Of a stretch of 64,000 bases of DNA, positions 25,001 through 37,335 are shown piece by piece. The stretch is from the NCBI RefSeq assembly GCF_000764305.2, contig NW_025934720.1, positions 1,102,738 through 1,166,737 on the forward strand, read 5' to 3'. The notes under the pieces are model-generated. The model made no database searches and was not told where the DNA came from. It saw nothing but the letters and a program-made list of their open reading frames with translations. Position numbers and translations under genes: made by a program. This DNA is from Hyalella azteca. Lineage: Eukaryota; Arthropoda; Malacostraca; Amphipoda; Hyalellidae. The first letter of the stretch is position 1. Each line of letters starts with the position of its first letter.

Positions 25001-28000
25001 TTGCCTTCATCGTTATTACGTTGTCTGCAGGAGATTTCATCAGTATAGTGCCTGTATTTTTACTTGTTTCAAAGCGCCTACACTCGAAAATTAGTCAAGT
25101 CGCAATCAAAATGTAATATTTGCACCATTGCAAATTCTTCGAGAGATGCTTGGGCCTTGCGTTAGCTTGAATATTTAGAATATTTAAATTACCTGGAGTT
25201 CATATTTCAATAAAGCTTTTTTCTATTGAGGCCTTTAGCTGCTTAGCCCACTGCGCCAGTCCCATTAAATTCCGTAGTCATGCTACCCAGAACATACCGC
25301 CTCTGACAGCCTGAGGACCATTTACTGTAATAGCACGGAAACATATTAAGATGAACGACGTGCTTTACCTCTCGTTTTGTTACGAATATCTGTTGTTTTT
25401 GGCGCTGCAAATTATTCATTGTGTTATTTTACCCGCTTATGGAAACAATTCGTACCTTGCATTCCTTCACATGTTCGATATAATAACGGAAATTATGTTA
25501 CAATTATGCTTAATGACTACCGTTGTACTATGAGTGTTGCGGTCATTTCCCTTCCATTTTCACAATTGACACTAGGAAATCGATTTTCTTATACACAGTT
25601 CTTCTTGCAACAAATGCACCGTAGTTCCGTGCTCTGATACCTTGGCTTTTCACGGCTTTACTGTTGTATAGTTGGACATCAGTCGAGATGATTTTCTCAA
25701 AAACCATTCTGAAAAATACTTATATTTTCTCAAGCTGCCCTGCCTCTCGAATGACGCTGCGTCGACAGTCCTGAAGTTTATAAGAGAATATCTTCGTCCG
25801 AATTGCTCTGATGGCTCAGTGTTGTCAGGTCAACGAGCTGAAATAGAGACAGAAACGCCGATAAACGCCGCTGGTCAAATGGCGGCTCCCAGACGGCAGT
25901 GCTTATAGATTTGTGTTTTAAGTCCTCTGCCCTGTAGTCTGGCTCACTGATGAAGGATTTTCAAATGAGCAGAGCACGCAGAATTCTTATAATATCTTTT
26001 TTATGGGTCAGGATTATGCTTGCCGATGTACAGAATTTCCAACCAGCGTTTAACCTGCAGTTCGGAGGGCTCAAAATCCCTACGGATTCCAAGACCTCCG
26101 AAAAACTGATTGACTTGTAGGCATGCAAGAGCTTTACTTAATCTGCTCGATGTTCATGATCAAATAATTTCTTAAATTTTATTTTGGAACTGAATACAAA
26201 TATATTGACACGTATTAATTGTAAAATAACTTATAAAATATTGATTCAAAAGAAATAATGAATTAATAATGATAAAATATATATTATGTAAATTATAATT
26301 ACCATATAAGAATTATATTGTGTATTGTTATTAATATAAAATATATTATAATTAACTAATGATATAAATGTCTTGACGCTTTGCGTTCAAATTCCAGCAT
26401 TGTCAAGATCTTGAATTCCAGCCGTTGCCATGAGCTGACAGTCAAGAGGTCTTCGTTAATTTCCTGGCCTTATAATAAAATTATGTGTCTATGATCGTTA
26501 TTATTACAATGTAATACTAATATTAATTTTACTATCTGGTAAAGTATAAAGCAATGATATTTTAATTTGAAATGAAATATTAAATGAACTCATTCTTCCT
26601 ATGAGTTTGATTTCGCAAGAACTTCAATAAGTGAGCCTTTCCGGCTGATGCTCATTTAGTCGCATGCCTGTAAATTTGTCCATCAATTATAGCGAACTTG
26701 AATCTTGTGAAGACTCATTTAAAGGGAACAAATCGAGATTTTAACCCTGGCTTTTGAGCTTTTTGAAGGTAAAATTATTGTCGTAGGAACGGAATTTCTA
26801 TTTCGATTTATACCTTCAATGCGCCTGTATTTTTTAACTTGGTGCAATGGTTCAAATGAAGATTTAACTTCGTACAGCCCACAATTAGACCACATGCGAC
26901 ATTTCTCCCCGTACTTAAAATATTAGAACTAGTTTTTTCGTGGCTACAAGCTTCAATTTTACATGAATTTTACCGCAAATCTTAGAAAATCATTTCGAAA
27001 TTTTGAAGTTAAACTGTCTGACAGTGGAAAATTAAGCTTTCGATTTTTTATTATGGAATTAAGCTTTCGATTTATTATTATTACATACGCTCAGGAAAAA
27101 ATAGACTTATTTTCTAGAAAAATTTTCATTCACGCGCAAAAAGCATGCAGTAAAGCACCAGAACTTTTTTTTCACTTGTGGAGCCTTCTTGCTTGGCCAG
27201 CCAAATTGATAAGAAATTACGCGGGCATCGAGCTGCATCATCGGGGTACAATGCGGAGAGCCAACGAGGTCACTAATTGTCATTAGATGTAACTGCCGCT
27301 GACATGAGCTTTACTGTCTCGATAAATGTGCCAGTCTTTCTTCTCCAAGGCCCGCGCTGGGATTTTCAATCCTGACCTTAAATCTTAATCCTAAAAGCTG
27401 CCCGTTTTTTAGCCTATAATCCAGCTCTAGAGAAGCTATTATACAGCAGTAAACCAAACAAGTTTATTGCTACTTATTTTCGAAAGAAAAACATGACAGG
27501 TTTATTGCAGTTTCGGTTTATAAGTATGAGATCTAAAAACCTTATGCAAAATCACATTGGATTATTGTTGGTGAAAATAGCAATAATTCATCTCCTGAAG
27601 CTAGAATGTAAGATTATTATTAAAAACATTCCGCAGTATCAAGGATCTGCAGGTATATTGGAGCGCAATGGAGCCCCAAGACGGCCACAACAGAAGCAAA
27701 TAAATGCTTAGCTATATAAGGCTGCTGTGTTACTTGTTTAAAACGATATCCTACGCAATGTGTTCGCGTTTTCTTTCAATTACGCCTGTATTGATTCATA
27801 ACATACTCATATGAGTTTTCTTCGGGAGAAGCGGAGAAAAACATAAACAGCGAAAGCTTCCAAGGGAAACGATGCTAGTTTGAAGCCAGCTCCATTTTAA
27901 ATTTTACAGCTTTTGTGTACCCTTACATGCCTATCCTAACTAGTTTTTATGGCCGTCTTCTTGGCTTGTAATGAAGTACCGTATTTCCTGCTGAGACTGA

Positions 28001-28320
28001 AAAAAATATAATCAGAAAAAAGTTTAATTTCTTCATTTTTCTGCTTGGAATTCTTTCTCCCGGCAAATTCCGCCTATTAATCACATAATCATTTATACCG
28101 CGGTCTTGACTTTCTTTGTACTATTAACCCTCATAGAATGTCATTTAAACATTTGTAAGACTTTTTCTTCTGGAATCTCCTCTTATATGTCATCTGCTTA
28201 TAATGCCATTCATCGGCACATTAATGGTCACGTCCTCAAGTTTCACAATTTACATATTTAATTTCATTACATCAACCAGCCGTATCTTACAGCTTCCCCG
28301 AATGTGTTAATCGTGATGCT
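22026..28320. other. Non-coding; AT run at 23410-23470, GC island at 24690-24830
   Basis: No exon is supported in these 6.3 kb. An (AT)n/TAATTATT tract lies at about 23410-23470. A GC- and C-rich island at about 24690-24830 repeats gcttgtggcgccctcctgg and is followed by a C-run tract. AT-rich DNA with many ATATA runs lies at 26180-26360. A related copy of the 16055 repeat lies at 27880-27945. Open frames are short and lack splice support. Confidence 0.5.
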
Positions 28321-28327
28321 GTTTTGC

Positions 28328-28368
28328 GCGACCCCTGTACACAAGCAAGAGTACAGGGGTGGTGGTCG
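28328..28368. other. Imperfect inverted repeat
   Basis: The arms gcgacccctgtac and gtacaggggtggtggtcgc can fold over the spacer acaagcaaga. The inner ten bases pair perfectly and the outer gcgacc/ggtcgc pair across a bulge. The function is unknown. Confidence 0.6.
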
Positions 28369-28784
28369 CCGATAATAACTCTTATACAAGAAAGAAATAT
28401 TATCTTATATAGAAATAGTTGCCGATAAGAACTTTTATACAAAATTGCAATGATCTTAGTTCATCAAAGTTGGCGATCGAAAGCCCAGCAATAGGGGGAC
28501 CAAGGGTCGCTGAGGTCAACACGACCGAGTCGTCAGGCTCGATCAAAGATCCACACATGTTCCAAAAAATGTCACTGGCGTCACCAGTTCTTGATCGGAA
28601 CGAATAATCTTGTCCACCATGATCAAAGCCTTGGAGCCAATCAAGTTAATCAGATCAAGTTAATTTCCTCTCATCAAAGTAGCTGATCAGTCCACCTAGA
28701 TTACAAGTTGATTGCGCTCGTCAGCCGCGGTGTTGATGGAACGCAACGGCGTTTCGATTCTTCCGTTTCCTTCACCCTACGACG

Positions 28785-28995
28785 ATGTAGTTTTTCCCGA
28801 CGCAGGACAGATTTTCGTCCTCCACTTCCCTCATCCACCGATGATGTCGTTCTTCCCGATGCATGACTGGCTTTCGTCCTCCACTTCCCTCATCCACCGA
28901 TGATGTCGTTCTTCCCGATGCATGACTAGCTTTCGTCCTCCACTTCCCTCGTCCACCGATGATGTCGTTCTTCCCGATGCTGGCCAGGATTTCAT
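28785..28995. repeat. 59-60 bp minisatellite, about 3.5 copies
   Basis: Unit: tttcgtcctccacttccctc, atccaccgatgatgtcgttc, ttcccgatgcatgactggc. A diverged first unit begins near 28755. Open frames on the minus strand are repeat by-products. Confidence 0.9.
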
Positions 28996-29000
28996 CTGTC

Positions 29001-29030
29001 GTTGCCATAGCAACCCGCTGGCGCGTGCGC
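29001..29030. promoter_or_regulatory. RFX X-box palindrome next to an NRF1-like site
   Basis: GTTGCCATAGCAAC at 29001-29014 matches the RFX X-box consensus (GTNRCC, 0-3 N, RGYAAC) as a full 14-bp form. Seven bases further on, GCGCGTGCGC at 29021-29030 resembles the NRF1 (fly Ewg) site GCGCATGCGC with one change. The pair sits in a small GC-rich patch, 3.8 kb upstream of the 32830 exon. In animals X-boxes mark promoters of ciliary and some neuronal genes. That this one is active is inference. Confidence 0.4.
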
Positions 29031-30540
29031 GGCTCTCGGATCTCAAGTCTCGGTTTCCCTGATCAGACGTCGCCACCTGAGCTACATTGCTTACAACTAA
29101 CACTTGACTTTTAATACCATGCAAATTTCCTTCAATTCGGATGACACCATATCGATCTATTGTATTTTATTGCGTGGATAAGAGTTTTAATTCAGAAATA
29201 GATAATGCTTTGTTGGTTTCTTGTTATGAAAATTTTTGAATCGCCGTATGATGGATTTTATCTGAATTTAACCTGTAGTTATCTTTTTAAACGTTGGAGG
29301 CAAGTTACCCCCAAAGTACCTCTTTAGTTTGATACTTGGGAGGTAAGTTACCTGCAAAGTACCTCTTAAGTTCGAAACTTCGAAGTTAGTGACCCAAATT
29401 TCTTTTTATTGTGAAGATGAAGGCAAAGTCGCTAAAGGGGTGTTCTGAAAGCGTTCCATCCATTCATTTGGCTGAATAATGAAATATTAAGCTCAAGTTT
29501 CTGAATGAGTTATTAAATATTTGAAAGGCAAATCCTGATTGCGATTTATTGGGGTTTTTTCCTATTGGCCTTAATTACATCATAGAAAACAGGGAAATTT
29601 TTTACCTAGCTAGCATGGCGTGTGTTTACAATGCATTTGGTTACGTGTATGTTTACAGAAATGGTCGTCCCAGATGAGTGCATTTTAAGCCTATACGATT
29701 ACCAAGAAGCAATGTCGGTCCGCGTTAATCGCTGCATTTGGATGGCGACTATAGCTTAAGCCTCGATTATGAAGCTGCAGCTCGACGAGCTAAGCCGGGA
29801 GAATCGATTAATTAATTAATTAAATTAATAGCCATTAATTAATTAAACTATTATGCGGCAATTTCTTGATCAGCAATTATGCGGAAACAATGGAGGTAAT
29901 CATAAAACAGAGTTATACTGGTATTATGCAAAAATTGTGTCGGCAAAGATGTTAACAGTAATTACGTTGATATTACCTACAATTTATAAAATAATTTTCT
30001 TTTCAATTAACAAATTTTTATGACAAATTTGTCACGAGAACTAATTATCTCCCTCATTTTCTCGAGGGGGACATGAGATAGTTAAATCTGAAGTTCGGAT
30101 ACCGTAGATTTGTTTGAAATATGTTTGAATCTCGCGCAATAAACAATCAATCAATATAGTTCATGCATGTTACTGTATAACCACGAGTGTCCACAAACGA
30201 AATTAGTGCTTAATTAAAAGTAGTGTTTCAGGTCCTAAAATTTGCCCTTTCTACGTAGCGATCGCTCTGTATTTATAAAAACGTATATTCAGCTTAATTC
30301 TCGCACATCAGAATTATAGATTATTTAATTTTTGAATATAGATTATTATCAATGAAAATGATTATTAATAGATTTATTATGCCCTTCCGTATCCTGTTTG
30401 ACCCGGCAATAATACGTATCAGTGTTACGTTCACTCTTTGCTTGTGCTGTGGGTAAGGAAGTGTGTCACTATTGTGACATGATGAACCCATTCAGTTTTA
30501 TGAGTGCATGCTTTTCCTGCTGCCATCACTTCTTGTGCTC
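29031..30540. other. Non-coding; possible retroposon tail near 30140
   Basis: AT-rich without exons. The motif caagttacccccaaagtacctcttt recurs once near 29340 (local duplication at 29298-29380). At about 30138-30155 the run gcaataaacaatcaatcaat resembles the simple-repeat 3' tail of a non-LTR element, but no coding remnant precedes it. Confidence 0.4.
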
Positions 30541-30544
30541 GTTG

Positions 30545-30705
30545 CCACCATCATCTGCACCTGCTGCCACCACCACCCTTGTACCTGCCACCATCACCTG
30601 CCACCACCACACCTGCCACCATCACCTGCCACCATCACCTGCCACCATCACCTCGCCACCATCACCTGCCATCATCACCTGCCACCATCACCCGCCACCC
30701 GATAC
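30545..30705. repeat. CCACCATCACCTG short tandem array
   Basis: Imperfect 12-13 bp units (caccatcacctgc) give open frames in all three + frames rich in His, Pro and Thr. The open frame of about 147 codons spanning it is a by-product of the array. Confidence 0.9.
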
Positions 30706-30889
30706 GCTTATCAGTGTCGCCTCTCTCATTGATCAGCCCCCGGCACGGAATTGGACACTTCAATTAGTGACCAATTGCTTATTTTTTCACGGCAGTTTTG
30801 TCCTTCAGACGAGCCCCCGACGTGTAATAAGCCGCGCTGCTGCCCCTGCACCACCACACGCTTGACGACTAGCGCGTCGTCTGCCTGCT

Positions 30890-31300
30890 AGAGGGCGTTT
30901 ACCAAGGGCGTTTTAGGGGCATTTGCCTAGGGCGTTTATATATAAGGGGCGTTTGATGCGGACGTTCAAATGGCGTTTGATGAGGACGTTTAAGGGGCGT
31001 TTGCCTAGGGCGTTTATATATAAGGGGCGTTTGATGAGGACGTTCAAAGGGCGTTTGATGATGACGTTTAAGGGGCGTTTAACGAAGGCGTTAAAGGGGT
31101 GTACGAGGATTATGCGCAAGGAGCGTTTAAGAGACCTTTGACGAATGCTTTGAAGAGACGTTTGGCGATTGCGTTCGAGGTGCATTTGACGAGGACGTTT
31201 GACGATTGCTTTCAAGGAGTCGTATCACGATTGCGTTTCAGCGGCATTTGGCGAAGGCGTTTAAGAGGCATTTAACAATAGCGTTTAAAGGGTGTTTGAT
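30890..31300. repeat. GGGGCGTTTGATGAGGACGTT minisatellite
   Basis: Basic units of about 12-24 bp (ggcgtttgatgaggacgttc, aaaggg). A longer higher-order unit in the left half is defined by two copies of gcctagggcgtttatatata. The array decays to the right (about 31130-31300). Period multiples of three keep frames open on both strands. Confidence 0.85.
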
Positions 31301-32600
31301 GACTGCCAGAACGACTGAGGTAAGCAGAAGTTTGATGTCATTTGAAGTTGATGGCCATGTTTATAGGACGTCAGTTGTTCATTTGATTGCTGCTTTTATC
31401 ACGTGGGAAATAACCGAGCTAAGGAGGTATTATGTACACTCATACTCAGGCGAATATGATCATGAAACAGCCAACAGCTGTGAATCGATAAAATCCAAAT
31501 AAATACTAAAGTTATCTGCGTTTAGGAAGCTCTATTATCACAAACAACAGATCAAATTTGCTTTCACGGATTCATGGCATCGTTGTGATGAAGTTTTTAA
31601 GTATTCTCAGAAATTAATAGAACCTTCGCGATCATTCAATTACACGGCGTCAATGAAACCCTCACAACGCGCTGTCTCAAAGGCTTCATTAATTTCATGT
31701 CCCAGAAACTCATAAATGGAATATTGAAGAACACTTCATGCTCTTCGGTTAAGCATCCTTATTTCACTCTTGATTTTTGATTGGATGGCGTTTGCCGTCG
31801 TTGCTTAGAAACTTTGTCTGTTCTAAAGAAGAGACGCGAAATTGCAAATCTCGTTAGTTCCATGAAAATGTTTGGGGTTCGCGTACTTGATCGAGATTTT
31901 CAGAACAACCTTTATTTACGTTTCGATTCTTTCGTTGGGTAAAATTATCTTTTGCGAATATCTATTGATTATTTCTTGATTTTATGGAATGGAAATGAAA
32001 TATAGAATACATATTTAAATGATAAAAATTAATGAAAAAAAGTAGTCCGATTTCTAGTGCTATATAACTCCATTCTTCAGTGTGCAGGATTTTAAATGTG
32101 GATGTTTTGTTCAGTGCTGTTGGAATTCTCATATGCATAAAGCGTAAAAACAAGCAATGGTAATGAAGAGTATTTTTTACTTTTAATCAAGTGATATGAC
32201 GTTTTGAATAATAGAAACTAAAAGTCAATGAAGAGTGTGACAAAGAATTAAAGTGATATTATCCATGCATAGATGGCTGGAAATTAATGCTTATAATTAA
32301 GAGATATTTAAATTTAGACCTACTGAATTCGGTCATAGAAGTGAAGTTTCCAAGTTATCATTGTTTTATTTCAGAAGCTCTTTATATAAAATCATTGGAC
32401 TTGATTGTCATTAAAAATTGTACAGAAAAGATACATGCGCGTTTATGGCGAAATTTTGACATTTCTTAAGGAAAAGAGCCTTTGACTTGAAATTTTTTTA
32501 TAGATATCAGAGTTGTAAACTGACGCTGCACTTCCACAAAACATTCTATTATAACTTACGCTGCATTAACGAAGAAAATGAACCGGAAATCCTGCTTTTC
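31301..32600. other. Non-coding, nothing recognised
   Basis: AT-rich sequence with short open frames only. Confidence 0.5.
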
Positions 32601-32829
32601 TGTCATGAGGACAACCAAACCAGGGTGAAGTTGGTGACCGCAACAGAGCAACACGTCGTTTAGTACAATAAAACCAGGGTGAAGTGGGACTTTGGTAGAG
32701 CGCGTCTTCGAAGAATTCAGACGCAAGGAGGCGTCGCAGTTCCGCGTCTATTGCGACGAATGTCGGTGAAGCGATGGAGATTCGGTTCTCAGGTTAGGAG
32801 GTTTTTAGGTTCAGGTTTGAGTCTTCTGA
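32601..32829 (+). promoter_or_regulatory. Possible promoter/5' UTR of the 32830 exon
   Basis: A GC-richer stretch carries aaaccagggtgaagt twice (near 32620 and 32672) and leads into the coding-like segment at 32830. The stop TGA at 32827-32829 precedes the first ATG directly, so an upstream in-frame extension is excluded unless an acceptor lies between them. No TATA box was evident. Low confidence. Confidence 0.2.
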
Positions 32830-33036
32830 ATGTGCAGCTCCATGTGCAGTTTGTGCCCAATGAGGAAACCAAGACGTAAAGTGGTGAGGTTCGATTCTTT
32901 CATAGACACCATCAGTTACTCAGAATACGCTGCCAGCAGCAGAGATGGAAGATTGTCCATCTTTTCGCTCACTTCTTCTGTTGGTTCAATCTGCAGCAGT
33001 GGAGGAGATGGCGATAAAAACGTCGTGCGGGATCAG
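32830..33036 (+). CDS. Candidate alternative first coding exon of dlg1, cysteine-rich N terminus
   Basis: An open frame of 69 codons runs from ATG 32830 to a consensus donor (gatcag|gtaagt at 33037), ending in phase 0 as the PDZ1 exon at 59424 requires. The N terminus reads MCSSMCSLCPMRKPRRKVVR: three cysteines next to a basic cluster, followed by FDSFIDTISYSEY and a Ser/Gly-rich tail. Vertebrate Dlg-family alpha isoforms such as PSD-95 begin with paired cysteines that are palmitoylated for membrane targeting, and skip L27. This exon has the same design, by analogy only. M1, M5 and M11 are possible starts and none has a strong start context; starting at M11 would lose all three cysteines. No splice to dlg1 is proven; it could open another gene. 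Confidence 0.45.
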
Positions 33037-34745
33037 GTAAGTTTTATGAAGCTGCGCAAAAAGCATCCTGTGAGTTTTGTAAGCATCCCGGATTGTAATT
33101 TAGCCGCCCCAGGATGATGCGAGCTCGGCAACCTATCCGCAATAATCCTGTTATTTCAGTTTTCAGTTATGTCAGTTTTTTAGACCCCATTTTTGCCCTA
33201 CGAAGCATTTAGTAAAATATCGCGTGTATACCTGTGCATTTGTAATAAAGCTAATAATGGGTATTTTCCAATATATCAATTTTTTAACTGGCTACCCATG
33301 TCTAAATAAACTACATATACGTACAAAGATTAGAGTTACATATTTGACACAATTAGGTTTATGTGTTAACGATAAGAGCAATCATTCGTGCAAGCCTTGA
33401 TGTCATGTAGGCTTCATTCACCAAATTGAAGTTTGTTATGATGATTGACGTTCAATATTGAGTAAAAAGTATTAACTTGCTTGATTTTAGTGATGCAGCA
33501 CTGAACATTAACTGTCAAGGGATTTGCTTAATAATTTATATCTCACGTCATTTATTACTTAACTGCGCAAATCTAAGTGAAGGAAAAATCTAGCTGACGT
33601 GATGTTTTTTCTTTAATGTCGCATATCATAAACTTATATCTTCTTTATTTAATGGCTGTAAATTTTTGAGATTTCATTTCACTTTAGAAGATTTAATTAT
33701 ACGACTGAAAATTTTGATTAGGGTTTATGAGTTATTTTTCTTTCGAGTACATGATCAATTGTTGAATTCTCCCTTAATATTCAATAATAATTAATAATTT
33801 AACACTGAAATTAGAACGTTTAAGAAAAAAACGTTTATAAAATATACTTTATAATAATATGTTGACAGTAATTTGAATCGTATACAATACAATAAATTTA
33901 TACAATAATATAGTGTTATGTATAGTTATCTATGTGGTGGTTCTAATAGTAGAAGCTGTCATGTCTGCTTTTTTAACTAATATATTGCTTGAACGAGATT
34001 GAAAACCTGATTATACACTTTTCTTATTATTTTTAAAATTTGGAGAATATTGGCGACATTTTTGTTGAAATCTAAGTCATCTATCGACGGTTCAGAGCGT
34101 CAAACCAGGGAATACTGAAAACGCTAGTCGATTTTTTCTTATTTTAGGCAAAAAAATATTTTGATCAAATATTCCATTTATTAACTCGGAAAGCATATTT
34201 TTTAGTAACAATATGTAAAAGAAAGGTCTAGACTTAAGATTAATTGTGCAATGTGCCTATTTTCAAAACGCAAGGCTCCTGGCACCTCGATCGTTGCGAT
34301 CAGTTTTCTGAAGATTGCTGTTTGGATACAAAAATTCAGCTGCACTGCACGTCTGTAATCTAATGGCCAGACGCACTAAACCAAATCGCATTTCTTCCCC
34401 GATGCGTAAACGGCCGCCCGACGAATGATTCGCTCGCCTGAGATTCAAGCTGCCGTCGCCGTTCTCCCTAAATGCTGCAGAATCACAAATTTATTGCGCA
34501 ATTGTTCTACCAAACGTGCATGATCTTAAAGTTCATATTATGTTGTATTTAGTTCTTGTTAGACAGCATAATTTTTACCTTTTAATCCTACCAACTTTAG
34601 ATACAAATGTATTTATGCAATCAAACATTGGTGAAAGTTGTTTGTAATGTAGACATTACAAATATGAGCATTACCAGATATTTCATTTTAATCTTTTCTT
34701 AAAATATTTTACCTCTAACATTTTGAACGCGCTTTTAAAACGTAG
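33037..34745. other. Intron-like AT-rich stretch
   Basis: AT-rich DNA with a GC-richer patch at 34260-34480. The minus-strand open frame there has no splice support. Nothing recognised. Confidence 0.45.
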
Positions 34746-34814
34746 GAAAAAGCGCTGTGCCTCCGCAAATGGGGTACGGATCTCAGCTGCATCAAAGGCC
34801 AACCCTGTACTAGC
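34746..34814 (+). CDS. Exon-like segment, 23 codons, phase 0/0, unidentified
   Basis: Bounded by a T-rich acceptor region ending aaaacgtag (34745) and a donor gtgagc (34815). The frame reads EKALCLRKWGTDLSCIKGQ, then PCTS, with codons biased to G or C at third positions against an AT-rich background. The spaced cysteines are notable. The frame also stays open past the donor for about 36 more codons. I recognise no family. It may be a cassette exon, part of an unknown small cysteine-containing peptide, or a fragment of a repeat. Confidence 0.25.
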
Positions 34815-36489
34815 GTGAGCTTCCCTCCCGCCACGCGTGATGAAGTTATGACTGCCCAGGTTCTCATCTGGAAGCTAATTTACTCATATGATATTTTCAT
34901 CAGCGGCGGGAAAATAGTCTTATTTATTTTATAATAAAATGACGGGGGAGACAAACGAGCAGAGGCGAGATGTCCCCAGGCGTAATTGTCTTCTGACGTC
35001 CCGCGGTGTGCGCGGCAGCTGACTTCGTCCCATGAGTTTGTCTGGACGAATTAGAGCTCTAAGAAATTTTATTGATATTATAAGCAATAATAAATTAATC
35101 TAATAATAATATGAATAACATAATAGATTTTCATTTGATTTTTTTATATTCCTGAGGGTTCTAATGGCCAAGTTATCAGTCGACTGAAATTATTTTAGTC
35201 GGGCCACTACATAGTATACTAAGTACAGTGTATGTTCATACTCCAATATAACTTCAATGACTTCATACCGATGTGAAGGAGCGTGTGGGTTATGCCATTT
35301 TTTCTCATGTAAATGTTATTTTTAGTTTGTATATTTGTATTTTATTCAAGCATCACTAATCTTTAAAGTAACGGCCACTACATCAAAGTTCCATAAATAC
35401 TGTAGAGAGTCTCTTTTGCTAGACTTCGATTTCTTACTGCTACTCACATAATTCTCAAACTGTGAGGTATTTCATCCTGAATATATTTAAATACTAACTT
35501 TCCCTCATCTGAGTACAAACAGCATTTCAAATTTAATCGCGTAATAGGTTTAACTATGCGAGTGAACAAATTTGACTTCAAAATACAAAGCGTGAAGAAA
35601 TAACGCTTCTTCGTAATCATTTCTTGCCTTTTTATTTTTTACCGGCAAGTGCGCTTTTTAGCGAACATTTTACGAGTTTCATATTCTAATGGCAGAGATC
35701 TCCAGTAATGGCATCTTTAATTGCATGGATGAGACAACGAAAAATTAATCTGTAATGAATCAGCCTTTTCACTTCTAAATTTACAGTAATTTCTGACAGG
35801 TTTATACCGATAAGAGTTTTAGAAATATGCTGGAAAATACGCGAATTTTTTTTTATTTTTGTATTTTCATACATTGGCAACAAAGACAATCTGTTCACTC
35901 ATAACTTATTTACTTTATTTTATAAAAATTACCAAATGGCTTTGCATTTTTACAATCCCGTTGTAATATAATTCAATAGAGTATAACTAGAATCATCTCA
36001 TACTAGAAGTCAAAGATGAACTGCTCTCATGTCCACAGAATGCCGCCCGTCCGTTCATTCTGCCGTAACAATAAAAACGCCTCCAGGACTTCGCGTTGCG
36101 ACATGTCCGCGAGACTGGAATGTCTCTGGAATCTGTCTCACATGCTGGGAATTGCGATGCCCGCTTCTCTATACTGTTCAGTGAGCTGCACGCTCACATG
36201 CAAGGGTGACCAGACATTGACTTTAAAATGCGTATAAGTCGATACAAATCCCTCTTATAGCGAGCTTGCCTTACAAAAATTTGCTGTATAAATTCGCAGC
36301 AAATGTCGATTGAAGGCCTAATTTTCTGCGCAAGCGATCATCCTATAATTAAGGAGGGCCACGGGACGCCAGTTTATTCAGGTTTGGTGCCCCTCAAGTC
36401 TATTTTGTTTTCTTTTATATCCTACCTGCCCAGCGCTGTCGCAACCCCTTCTGTTTGTCGCACAAGTTGGGGAAATGGTCCAGAAATAG
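34815..36489. other. Non-coding, nothing recognised
   Basis: Mostly AT-rich. A GC-richer patch at 36020-36240 has a 73-codon open frame without recognisable content. Confidence 0.45.
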
Positions 36490-36495
36490 GCTGAG

Positions 36496-36565
36496 CAACG
36501 AGCAGAAATAACCTGAATACCACACAGAAATAACCTGACTACCATACAGAAATAACTTGAATACC
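36496..36565. repeat. 22-bp tandem repeat, about 3 copies
   Basis: The unit agaaataacctgaataccac is repeated three times with substitutions. Confidence 0.8.
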
Positions 36566-36729
36566 GTGTTGAGATTGCCTGTTAGCGAATGAATTCTGCA
36601 TGCATGTAATCCAGGGTAGAATCAGTGTTGTTTAGCGATGATTCTATACTCTTGATGAACAGAGAGGCTTTTGAACCAGGCAGGATTGTTCTCAACATCT
36701 AATGTCTGTGCATCTGTTCGCTTGCATTG

Positions 36730-37335
36730 CATCCAATGAATGAATGAATGTACTGAAACTGATCACAATAACGTATTATATCAACGAATATTTCATGTAT
36801 CCAATGAATGAATAAATAAATGCAATAAAACTGATTACAATAACGTGTTATATCAATGAATATTTCATGTATCCAATGAATGAATGAATGTAATGATTCT
36901 AATGAAACTGATCGCAATAACTTATTATATATCAACGAATATTTCATGTATGCAATGAATGAATGTAATAAAAGTTTATATCAACGAATATTTCATGTAT
37001 CCAATGAATGAATGTAATGAAAGTGATCACAATAACGTGTTATTGAAGAGTATTTAATTCGTATATCCAAGGAATGAATTGAATGAAACTGATCATAATA
37101 ACGTGTTATATCAACGAATATTTCATGTATCCAATGAATGAATATAATGTGATCACAATAACGTGTTATTGAAGAGTATTTCGTGTATCCAATGAATGAA
37201 TTGAATGAAACTGATCACAATAACGTATTATATCAACGAATATTTCATGCATCCAAAATGAATGGAATGAAGCGAATCACAATAACGTGTTATTGAAGAG
37301 TATTTCATGTATCGGATGAAAGACCGGAATAAAAC
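36730..37335. repeat. Minisatellite of about 75 bp, about 8 copies
   Basis: Units combine tatccaatgaatgaatgaat, gaaactgatcacaataacgt, gttatatcaacgaatatttc. Copies vary in length (some lack the tatcaacgaa part and read tattgaagagtatttc instead), so two subunit types alternate in the right half. Confidence 0.9.

Noticed and set aside
30060..30160. LINE 3' end ending in AATCAATCAAT
   Set aside because: Only the tail-like run is present. No reverse transcriptase remnant or target duplication was found, so it is not called as a mobile element.
30422..31215. Histidine/proline-rich and KRPLNV-type repeat proteins
   Set aside because: These are translations of the CCACCATCACCTG array and the GGGGCGTTTGATG minisatellite, open on more than one strand.
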